This document shows positions 1 through 5,510 of a DNA stretch of 5,510 nucleotides, piece by piece. Made by a program: the position numbers and the translations under genes. The number at the start of each line of letters is the position of its first letter. Position 1 is the stretch's first letter. The notes under the pieces are model-generated. The model did no database searches and was not told the DNA's origin. It was given only the letters and a program-made list of their open reading frames with translations. The stretch is from Candidatus Aminicenantota bacterium (GTDB lineage: Bacteria > Acidobacteriota > Aminicenantia > UBA2199): the NCBI GenBank assembly GCA_023137075.1, contig JAGLQA010000219.1:1-5510 (forward strand), written 5' to 3'.

Positions 1-1572
1 GGATTGTTTCATATCCGGGAGGATGGTCGCGGACCGGGGAGTGATTAACGAAAATTGAGATATGGCTGTATGTGGATTTTCAACCGCTTGCGCTAATAGG
101 TGTTGGTATTGCTCCATCATCTCAACCATTCGCTCCCGGGTGAACAGGTCCGTACTGTAAACCAGGTTGAATAAAATTCCTTTATCTTGTTGGGAGGCGT
201 AAATAGTAAAATCGAATTTCGTTCCCATAACGGGCAGGGGAAAATCTTCAATTTTTAAGCCGGGTAATTCGATCTCGCCGCCCGGCAGGTTGATCATGTT
301 AAAAAATACCTGGAATATAGGAGTGCGGCTCAAATCCCGCTCCGGAGCTAATTCTTCCAATAGCTTTTCAAAGGGTATGTCCTGGTGGCTGTAGGCTCCT
401 AAAGTTACCGTCTTTACCCGGTCCATCAATTCTATGAAACCGGGGTCCCCGGAAAGATCGGTTCGCAGGGCCAGGGAATTCAAAAAGAAACCGAAAATAC
501 CCTCCACTTCCCGCCAATTGCGGCCGGCAACAGGCGATCCCACAACAATGTCCTCTTGCCCGGAATAACGGGACAATAATATGTAAAAGCCTGTTAATAA
601 AACCATAAATAGGGTACATTGTTCTTTATTGGCAAGAGTCGTCAACCTTTCGGATAAGGTTTGAGATAACCGGATGGAATGACATTCACCGCATCCCGAT
701 TGTTTCGCCGGCCGCGGGAAATCCGTGGGAAATTCCAGGTCCGGGAGATTTTCACCCAATTGTTCTTTCCAGTAGGATAACTGCCGCTCCACTACCTCCC
801 CGGTCAGCCAATCCCGCTGCCACAGCGCAAAGTCGATATATTGAACCGGTAATTCCGGCAGCGGTGATAGTTTATTGCCGGAAAAAGCCCTGTAAAGGGT
901 GGTTAGTTCTTCGGTAAACAACCCGATAGACCAGCCGTCGGAGATGATGTGATGAAAAATGAATAGGAAAATATACTCATTCTTGCCCCGTTTTATTAAG
1001 AGAAAGTGGAAAAGAGGACCGCTGTTCAAGTCAAAACGAAGGTGTACTTGCTCGGTGAGCAATTTTCGTAAATGGATTTCGCGATCGTTGGGGGTTAGAG
1101 CCGCGATATCCACTAACGGCAGCAAAACCGGAACGGTTGGTTTGATGGTTTGAAAGGGTTTACCATCGCCGGACCCGAAGGTGGTGCGCAGGGATTCGTG
1201 ACGATGTACAACCAGGCGCAGAGATTTTTCTAAAATAGATACATCTAAGGGGCCGGTTATCGACAGCGCGCCCGGAATATTCAGCCCGGGGTTCCCCGGT
1301 TCCCACTGATCTAAGAACCATAACCGCTGCTGGGAAAAGGAAAGCGGCATTCGCTCTTGCCGTGGGAAAGGCTGTAATGCGGGTGGGCGCTGCCGGGTGG
1401 CAGCCTCGGCTTTGCGTAGAAAGGCAATAAGCTCCGGTTTCCGTTCGGACAATTCGGCACGAAGCTTTGCTGTTAGCGAGCCCTTCGGCGCTTTCAAGCG
1501 TAGATTCTCGTTTTCTACGGAAAGCGAAACGCCCAAACGGCGTAATTCAGTTAAAAGATACGTAATATCCAT
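1..1572 (-). CDS. Nonribosomal peptide synthetase, N-terminal part (TubC-type docking domain + condensation domain), cut by window edge
   Basis: The frame is open from ATG at 1572 to the left edge (524 codons, no stop), so the gene is partial at its 3' end. Residues 1-56 resemble the TubC N-terminal docking domain (begins MDITYLLTELRRLGVSL, with a charged helix ending ELIAFLRKAE), which receives an upstream synthetase or carrier partner. Residues about 75-500 are a complete condensation domain catalysing peptide bond formation. Its core motifs are SFSQQRLWFLDQ (78-89), RHESLRTTF (124-132), HHIISDG (207-213, catalytic His208 and Asp212 present), YIDFALWQ (245-252), IFGFFLNSLALR (359-370), HQDIPFEKL (396-404) and RDLSRTPIFQV (412-422). 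The motifs look like an LCL-type domain joining L-configured units; this subtype is an inference. The last residues (SLITPR...) look like the usual linker to an adenylation domain. ATG 1572 is the first start after an in-frame stop at 1612-1614. It has no clear SD, only an A8 run upstream. Confidence 0.95.
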   Translation of the reverse strand, partial: MDITYLLTELRRLGVSLSVENENLRLKAPKGSLTAKLRAELSERKPELIAFLRKAEAATRQRPPALQPFPRQERMPLSFSQQRLWFLDQWEPGNPGLNIPGALSITGPLDVSILEKSLRLVVHRHESLRTTFGSGDGKPFQTIKPTVPVLLPLVDIAALTPNDREIHLRKLLTEQVHLRFDLNSGPLFHFLLIKRGKNEYIFLFIFHHIISDGWSIGLFTEELTTLYRAFSGNKLSPLPELPVQYIDFALWQRDWLTGEVVERQLSYWKEQLGENLPDLEFPTDFPRPAKQSGCGECHSIRLSQTLSERLTTLANKEQCTLFMVLLTGFYILLSRYSGQEDIVVGSPVAGRNWREVEGIFGFFLNSLALRTDLSGDPGFIELMDRVKTVTLGAYSHQDIPFEKLLEELAPERDLSRTPIFQVFFNMINLPGGEIELPGLKIEDFPLPVMGTKFDFTIYASQQDKGILFNLVYSTDLFTRERMVEMMEQYQHLLAQAVENPHTAISQFSLITPRSATILPDMKQS

Positions 1573-1740
1573 ATTGCTTTTTTTTATAAATATATACCTG
1601 TAACCGCCTGGTTAGTATTTGTCCGAAATCACGTTCTATAGGCCGGGTTCACCCGGGGGAAATTCGTCTACAATTTCATTTTCAAGGTTGATATCTTATT
1701 TCGGCTAACCGGTACGCTAAAACATTTTTATAATCAAATA
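1573..1740 (-). other. Intergenic gap between DUF5916 gene and NRPS gene
   Basis: These 168 nt hold no gene. They are AT-rich near both ends with a GC-rich inverted repeat in the middle (1643-1656). I found no convincing -35/-10 pair. A TATA-rich stretch at 1585-1596 on the minus strand could be a -10 element, but it lies within about 25 nt of the NRPS start and has no partner -35. There is no clear intrinsic terminator behind the DUF5916 stop codon, so read-through into the NRPS gene is possible. Confidence 0.6.
1643..1656. repeat. Small GC-rich inverted repeat (5-6 bp arms)
   Basis: The plus strand reads CCGGGTTCACCCGG, with arms CCGGG(T) and (A)CCCGG around a tiny loop. In minus-strand RNA it would form a 5-bp hairpin with a UGAA loop. 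No U-run follows it in the direction of transcription, so it does not look like an intrinsic terminator. It could be an operator half-site pair or a chance palindrome. Confidence 0.4.
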
Positions 1741-3951
1741 TTACAACCTCCAGAGATAGCTTAATTTAAGGAAAAATCCCCGGCGGATTTTTACCAGCGG
1801 TCCCTCGTAATACTGCCATTGATCGTTTAACCAGCGGCGCTTTTCGCTCAGTCCACCGTAACCGACATGTAGAACCGTACCCGGAATCAGGGTAAAGGAG
1901 GCCAATACATCAGTTAACAAGCGTTTCTGATAGGTGTCGTATTGAAGGATGCCGCGCAAGAAAAAATATTTATTAAATTGATAGGTCGTTTTCGAATAAT
2001 AGAGATTTTGTTTAAATGCATAATCTCCATTCAAGGACAATGTGTAGCGGGACATGCTGAAAACCTGGTTTAAGTTTTTATTGGGCTGCAAAATTATTTC
2101 GGCGATGGCATTCACCCCGGTACCAACATAAGCGGGTGCGGCGTAATAGTTGATGTAATCGCCGCAATATACTATTGCCGCTAAGCTCAGCCATTTGGTT
2201 ACCTTAACAGATCCGGTAAAGTTGTATTGGGTTTGATTGTAAGTCTGGGCCAGCCATCCTTCCCTGATTAATCTTACTTTCGTTTCTAAGTAACCGCCGC
2301 CTTTAAAGTAAAACTGGAGGCCAAGGTGAAGGTCGTCATCGTATAAGCCGGTGTCGGAATCCTTGAGATAATGGTAAATAATTCCCGGGCTGATACACTT
2401 TAACCAGGAGATATTCTTTGGGTAAAAATAGGGGCCGAGCCAGAGCCAGCCGTGGTTAAGACCGGTACGCCTGAGAAAGGCTATATCCATCCGGAAGTCT
2501 GAGCCGATGTATTCGTGCGCCCAGCCATACCCGATTTTTTTTGTATAGTACAGGTAGGTGGCATTGAAGTTGGAACCGTTGATAGAGTCTTCCCCGGTAA
2601 TGGGATTATTTGAAGTGCTGTTGAGAAAAGAGGCATTCAATCTACCGTGTTTCATCAGGCGATAGGTCAAATCCAGCCCCATTACATAGTTGTAATCCTC
2701 CGCAAAGCTGCGGCCGCTAAAAAGAAATCCCACATGGTTATCCTTGCCGATATTGTATTTTCCCCGGGCAAGCGAAAAAAAGGCATCTTTGCCTAAATTG
2801 GGATTCTCCGGATCGGTGCCCCACTCCTGTCCCGGGTTTTCATCACCGGCACTGAGCACACCAAAGGAAAACTTTTTTACCGAACCGGTCAGTTTGGCTC
2901 CCCAAAGGGGATCTATGATTCGCCGGGTATGGATAGCCCTGGGGAAATAGCCGAATGCTATGGTGTGAAATTTAAAGAGATCGGCGCCTTCCATGAAAAA
3001 AGGCCGTTTCTCCGTATAAAAAAGTGGGTAGCGCTGGTTGACTTCTATCTGCAGTGCATCGCTTTCCACCTGGCTGAAATCGGGATTGTAGGTCATTTCC
3101 ATGGTGACTGAAGAAGAGATACCGTATTTTGCACCTAAGCTGAAGTCGGTTGACTTTTCCGTGGGTGCCCAATCCGTGTCGGTGAGCCGGTCCTGGTTGC
3201 TGACATAGGTTAAACTGGGAAGAAGTTCTAATTTTAAGGGGGCTTTTAAGTTTTCCAGCATGGCCGCGGCATGGGCATTGAATACCGTCCAACCCGGCTT
3301 CATCTCGGGCCAGCAGCCTTCCTGGCCGGTACGACTGATATGGCGAAAGTAGAGAATTCCCATTTTCACCTTGGTACCGCTGGAAAAACCGATACTTTTC
3401 AGCGGAACCCGAATCTCAACTTCATACCCCGTTTCAGTCAGGCGACCGGAGCTATACCAGACAAAATCAGGTGACAGGTCCTCTCCGGAAATCGATGAAT
3501 TTAAAGCATCCATTTGTATACCGTTGGGATTCACATAAAAATGATAAGAGGTTTGCCTGGAACCGACCGCGTCCAATGAAACGCCGATCCTGTCATCTTC
3601 TCTGATCGTATCCCGCGCAGTAATCGATGTTTTGATCTTTCCCGGTTCAGGATCGTGACATCTAAAGGCAAAGTATAAATGTTTGTTATCATAGGCAAAC
3701 CATACATCGGTCTTAAAAGGCAGCTTTTCTCCAAAGATGGGGGAAAAGGTCGGAAAGTAACCGGATATCGGCTTCGTTTGCCATACCGCTTCATCTAATT
3801 TTCCATCAAGGGTTGGTTTTTTTTCTACCTTCACGGGTTTAATGACAGGCGCTGCACCGGCGTTTTCCCCATAAACCGGGGGGGGAATAATCATTGCCAG
3901 AAGGGAAAAAAATACTACCGAACCGATAATTAACGTTTGTTTCTTTTTCAT
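1741..3951 (-). CDS. Secreted DUF5916 / CBM9-like outer-membrane beta-barrel protein
   Basis: This is a 736-residue protein with a signal peptide: MKKK, a hydrophobic core at about 6-25, and likely cleavage after VYG (28). Residues about 36-235 resemble the family 9 carbohydrate-binding-like domain found in these proteins (PTLDGKLDEAVW at 46-57, then DVWFAYDNKHLYFAF, and EDDRIGVSLDA at 118-128). The signature NPDFSQVESDA (289-299) followed by EKRPFFMEGADLF (314-326) marks the DUF5916 family. The rest is rich in alternating aromatic/polar strands and ends FLKLSYLWRL, as expected for an outer-membrane barrel. The substrate and role of the family are not established. The start is well set: SD AGGAGGT lies 7 nt upstream and the ligase stop is 27 nt upstream, so it is probably cotranscribed with the carrier and ligase genes. 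The coding strand has a C8 run in the signal-peptide region. Export, surface tethering or self-protection are possible roles, but only by context. Confidence 0.9.
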   Translation of the reverse strand: MKKKQTLIIGSVVFFSLLAMIIPPPVYGENAGAAPVIKPVKVEKKPTLDGKLDEAVWQTKPISGYFPTFSPIFGEKLPFKTDVWFAYDNKHLYFAFRCHDPEPGKIKTSITARDTIREDDRIGVSLDAVGSRQTSYHFYVNPNGIQMDALNSSISGEDLSPDFVWYSSGRLTETGYEVEIRVPLKSIGFSSGTKVKMGILYFRHISRTGQEGCWPEMKPGWTVFNAHAAAMLENLKAPLKLELLPSLTYVSNQDRLTDTDWAPTEKSTDFSLGAKYGISSSVTMEMTYNPDFSQVESDALQIEVNQRYPLFYTEKRPFFMEGADLFKFHTIAFGYFPRAIHTRRIIDPLWGAKLTGSVKKFSFGVLSAGDENPGQEWGTDPENPNLGKDAFFSLARGKYNIGKDNHVGFLFSGRSFAEDYNYVMGLDLTYRLMKHGRLNASFLNSTSNNPITGEDSINGSNFNATYLYYTKKIGYGWAHEYIGSDFRMDIAFLRRTGLNHGWLWLGPYFYPKNISWLKCISPGIIYHYLKDSDTGLYDDDLHLGLQFYFKGGGYLETKVRLIREGWLAQTYNQTQYNFTGSVKVTKWLSLAAIVYCGDYINYYAAPAYVGTGVNAIAEIILQPNKNLNQVFSMSRYTLSLNGDYAFKQNLYYSKTTYQFNKYFFLRGILQYDTYQKRLLTDVLASFTLIPGTVLHVGYGGLSEKRRWLNDQWQYYEGPLVKIRRGFFLKLSYLWRL
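3878..3885 (-). repeat. C8 homopolymer run in the signal-peptide region of the DUF5916 gene
   Basis: Eight consecutive G on the plus strand (C on the coding strand) encode Pro23-Pro25 at the end of the hydrophobic core. The frame is intact at this length. Gain or loss of one base would shift the frame before the mature protein begins. Confidence 0.8.
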
Positions 3952-3958
3952 TATAGTT

Positions 3959-3965
3959 ACCTCCT
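3959..3965 (-). promoter_or_regulatory. Strong ribosome binding site of the DUF5916 gene
   Basis: The minus strand reads AGGAGGT, 7 nt before ATG 3951. This near-perfect anti-16S match fixes the start and shows that this organism uses SD-led initiation. Confidence 0.85.
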
Positions 3966-3978
3966 GAATTATTAACTA

Positions 3979-5157
3979 TTAATTTAAGGCTTTTCTGATG
4001 GTCTCGGGCCAATGTTCCCTGTCCAGACCATATTGGCATAAAAACGCGTATACTAACCGTTCAAGGCCAAACCCGGCGCAGCCGGTAAATATTAACTCAT
4101 CTTCACCGGGACTTTTTAGTGTAAAATTTTCGGCAAAAAATTGTTCGTGATAGTTAAAAGACCCGACGGATATCGTACTGGCAGCGCTGGTATTCATCCT
4201 GAGTTCGTATTTTAGCTCCATCATTCGCTGGGAAAAAATCTTAACGGCAGTATCGGGCCTGCAGAAGAACGGGTCATTCGCCACTTCGCAGTAAACCTCT
4301 AATTTTAAATCTTCGAGAAGCGCAAAGGTGGCATCCATCAATCTCCGGCGACAATCCAGCACAAAATCTTTTGTTCCTAAAAATACGATCTCCCGGATGG
4401 TAAAATCCCACAGTCTTTCGAGGGATTGGTGATACTTAGATTCGTACCGGAAGGATTTACCCCGGGCAGTGATAACCCGGTTATCTATTTCTTTTCCACT
4501 GAGTTGATGGTAGGTATGATAGCACATGGTGGGGGGCAGGCAGTAGTCCGTGTTTTTGCAAAATTTGATCAGAGAGGCGTCGATTCCTTTTTCTTTATAC
4601 TCGGCCGCGAATTCTTTATAAATATCCAGGTCGCTGTGAAACCGGGTCACCATCATTAACATATGAGGAAAAGAGCTGAAATAACCGCAGCCGTCCACCA
4701 CCTTTGTGGGAATTATGGTTGGGTACCGGTACTCAGCGGCATTGAATAAGGATTTAACCAGGTCTTTTATTTTACCGTCAAAAATATCCATCAAGCTGAT
4801 GAGGGGTTCACCGAAAGAGACCTGCCCCTCCCCGGCTTCAAAAGCGATTCCCTGTTCTAATAACCGGTTAAAAATGTCCTCGCCATACTGCCGCTTCGCT
4901 CCCGAGCGCCAGATAACCTTGGGGGCAAAGACCTTCTGCGTCAGGACATCGTTTTTGATGACAAAATTTACTTTTTCAGCCAATTCCTCTTCATTTACTT
5001 TATTCCGGGTGGCCACTTCGATATGGCGGATGTGGTCGTCACCGGTTTTCAGCTTAAAATCAATGATCTCGGAAGAGATAAAAAAGATACGTTTTTCGAT
5101 CTCCTCGCTGTATGCTTGTGGAACCGGCGGGGTTAAGGATATAGTGTATTCGGGCAT
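3979..5157 (-). CDS. Class II aminoacyl-tRNA-synthetase-like amino acid:[carrier protein] ligase
   Basis: This 392-residue protein resembles the amino acid:carrier-protein ligases known from Bradyrhizobium and Agrobacterium, relatives of the atypical methanogen seryl-tRNA synthetase catalytic core that lack tRNA binding. They use ATP to load an amino acid (Gly or Ala in studied members) on the phosphopantetheine of a carrier protein. Visible class II elements are a motif 1-like helix/strand (about 130-165), motif 2 (SFRYES at 235-240 through REIVFLGT at 255-262) and motif 3 (TGCAGFGLERL at 358-368, Arg367). Cys212, Glu256 and Cys360 are the likely zinc ligands that bind the substrate amino group. 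Their spacing (44 and 104) matches, from memory, the Cys-Glu-Cys set of the Bradyrhizobium enzyme. About 80 extra N-terminal residues precede the usual core. The start codon is 3 nt after the carrier stop, with SD GGGAG 7 nt upstream inside the carrier gene. Substrate is not predictable by eye. A true tRNA synthetase is unlikely because no anticodon or tRNA-binding domain is recognisable. Confidence 0.88.
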   Translation of the reverse strand: MPEYTISLTPPVPQAYSEEIEKRIFFISSEIIDFKLKTGDDHIRHIEVATRNKVNEEELAEKVNFVIKNDVLTQKVFAPKVIWRSGAKRQYGEDIFNRLLEQGIAFEAGEGQVSFGEPLISLMDIFDGKIKDLVKSLFNAAEYRYPTIIPTKVVDGCGYFSSFPHMLMMVTRFHSDLDIYKEFAAEYKEKGIDASLIKFCKNTDYCLPPTMCYHTYHQLSGKEIDNRVITARGKSFRYESKYHQSLERLWDFTIREIVFLGTKDFVLDCRRRLMDATFALLEDLKLEVYCEVANDPFFCRPDTAVKIFSQRMMELKYELRMNTSAASTISVGSFNYHEQFFAENFTLKSPGEDELIFTGCAGFGLERLVYAFLCQYGLDREHWPETIRKALN

Positions 5158-5160
5158 TTA

Positions 5161-5409
5161 TTAACTCCCGACCGCCATTTGTTTACGGGTCACAAATTCA
5201 TTGATCCTATTAACCGTTCGAAAATTGTCCATGTCGAGGTCTTCACCCTGGCAGGTAATATTAAATTCTTTTTCGACATACAATACCAATTGCATGACAA
5301 AGAGTGAATTAATTAATCCAAGGGCAAAAATATCCTCATCATCTTTTAAATTATAACCTTGAAGATAAGGTGTCAGCAAACTTCGAACTTTACTGGAATT
5401 TTCTTCCAT
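5161..5409 (-). CDS. Free-standing acyl/aminoacyl carrier protein, FkbJ/ZmaD-like
   Basis: This 82-residue phosphopantetheinyl carrier has the core LGLINSLFVMQLVLYVEKEF (30-49). Ser35 is the expected phosphopantetheine site, with Asn34 in place of the usual Asp of the DSL motif. The second half, GEDLDMDNFRTVNRI (55-69), matches my recollection of free-standing carriers of the methoxymalonyl/hydroxymalonyl extender-unit group (FkbJ, ZmaD), which share the N-S variant. It sits immediately before, and probably translationally coupled to, the carrier-protein ligase gene, so it is the obvious ligase substrate. It has only a short tail after the last helix (VTRKQMAVGS) and no evident C-terminal docking segment. 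The start is supported by SD AAAAGGAG 7 nt upstream. A D-alanyl carrier (DltC-like) is an alternative, less likely because no dlt genes are visible and the motif differs. Confidence 0.9.
   Translation of the reverse strand: MEENSSKVRSLLTPYLQGYNLKDDEDIFALGLINSLFVMQLVLYVEKEFNITCQGEDLDMDNFRTVNRINEFVTRKQMAVGS
5165..5169 (-). promoter_or_regulatory. Ribosome binding site of the ligase gene inside the carrier gene
   Basis: GGGAG on the minus strand lies 7 nt before ATG 5157 and overlaps the last codons of the carrier gene, whose stop is 3 nt before the ligase start. This arrangement suggests translational coupling and matched amounts of carrier and ligase. Confidence 0.7.
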
Positions 5410-5416
5410 TTTTCTG

Positions 5417-5424
5417 CTCCTTTT
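5417..5424 (-). promoter_or_regulatory. Ribosome binding site of the carrier protein gene
   Basis: The minus strand reads AAAAGGAG, with 7 nt to ATG 5409. It supports the chosen start. Confidence 0.8.
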
Positions 5425-5427
5425 GTT

Positions 5428-5459
5428 TGTATAGATTTATTGTCGGGGGGGGGGGTCAT
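5428..5459 (-). promoter_or_regulatory. Tentative promoter with a C-run in the spacer
   Basis: TATACA (5433-5428) resembles a -10 box. ATGACC (5459-5454) is a poor -35 candidate, 20 nt away. Most of the C11 run would lie in the spacer between them. Both boxes are weak matches, and the genes may instead be transcribed from a promoter beyond the right edge. Confidence 0.25.
5445..5455. repeat. 11-base G/C homopolymer run
   Basis: Eleven consecutive G on the plus strand (C on the coding strand), 36-46 nt upstream of the carrier start. It is the longest homopolymer in the window and a candidate slippage site. Its exact length may also be unreliable in sequencing data. Confidence 0.85.
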
Positions 5460-5510
5460 TTTTTTGATTCCGAATACAGGTTCGAACCATAATGAATGCC
5501 GCTTTTTTGC

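Larger units (their letters stand above)
5410..5510 (-). other. Leader region upstream of the carrier gene
   Basis: This stretch holds the carrier RBS, a C11 run and possibly the end of an upstream gene. One minus-strand frame runs open from the right edge to TGA at 5458-5456 (17 codons, ending SESKK), but it is too short to call as a gene. The carrier frame itself has a TAA at 5439-5437, so the carrier is not a fusion to anything upstream. Confidence 0.5.

Noticed and set aside
368..619. 83-residue minus-strand frame inside the NRPS
   Set aside because: The NRPS frame in the same stretch carries condensation motifs 5 and 6, so this is an out-of-frame shadow.
1397..1603. 68-residue plus-strand frame across the NRPS start
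   Set aside because: It is antisense to the TubC-type docking domain and the NRPS leader. The composition looks like reverse-strand reading and no domain is visible.
1643..1660. Possible terminator between the DUF5916 and NRPS genes
   Set aside because: The hairpin stem is only 5 bp and no U-run follows on the minus strand.
3839..4039. 66-residue minus-strand frame overlapping the ligase end and DUF5916 start
   Set aside because: It is out of frame with both real genes and reads through the SD and signal-peptide region. It has no start signal of its own.
4706..5164. 152-residue open frame on the plus strand
   Set aside because: It lies wholly opposite the ligase gene, which has recognisable class II motifs. 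It has no family resemblance I can see and no SD, so it is an antisense shadow.
5479..5488. GGTTCGAACC resembling a tRNA T-arm
   Set aside because: It is a 10-bp palindrome, but the flanks cannot form a 5-bp T-stem and no acceptor or anticodon stem is present on either strand.
5456..5510. Possible C-terminus of an upstream minus-strand gene (17 codons ending SESKK, TGA at 5458-5456)
   Set aside because: It is too short to tell from chance. The other two minus-strand frames are also open across this stretch, so no gene can be assigned.

Overview
The window looks like a piece of a biosynthetic gene cluster from a Gram-negative bacterium. All four supportable genes lie on the minus strand and read right to left: a free-standing acyl carrier protein (5409-5161), a class II aminoacyl-tRNA-synthetase-like amino acid:carrier-protein ligase (5157-3979), a secreted, probably outer-membrane, DUF5916/CBM9-like protein (3951-1741), and the first 524 residues of a nonribosomal peptide synthetase (1572 to the left edge). 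No RNA gene, transposase, CRISPR array or plus-strand gene is supportable.

Layout from right to left. Positions 5510-5410 are a leader with an 11-base C run (G on the plus strand) and a good Shine-Dalgarno (SD) site. The carrier and ligase genes are 3 nt apart and the ligase SD lies inside the end of the carrier gene, so they look translationally coupled. A 27-nt gap with a near-perfect SD leads into the DUF5916 gene. A 168-nt AT-rich gap with a small inverted repeat then leads into the synthetase, whose start has no clear SD. The synthetase begins with a TubC-type docking domain followed by a complete condensation domain. Its adenylation domain would lie beyond the left edge.

How the genes may work together (inference). 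The ligase would activate an amino acid with ATP and load it on the phosphopantetheine arm of the carrier. The aminoacyl-carrier could be a dedicated building block for the synthetase, either a starter unit supplied without an adenylation domain or a precursor modified further by enzymes outside the window. The carrier resembles the FkbJ/ZmaD group used for special malonyl-type extender units, including an Asn in place of Asp before the modified Ser. The DUF5916 protein may serve export, envelope tethering or self-protection, but its function is unknown.

Organism. A DUF5916 barrel implies an outer membrane. Strong SD sites on three of four genes argue against typical Bacteroidota, which rarely use them. 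Acidobacteriota or Aminicenantes-like lineages, known for both DUF5916 proteins and large NRPS genes, would fit, but this is a low-confidence guess without database comparison.
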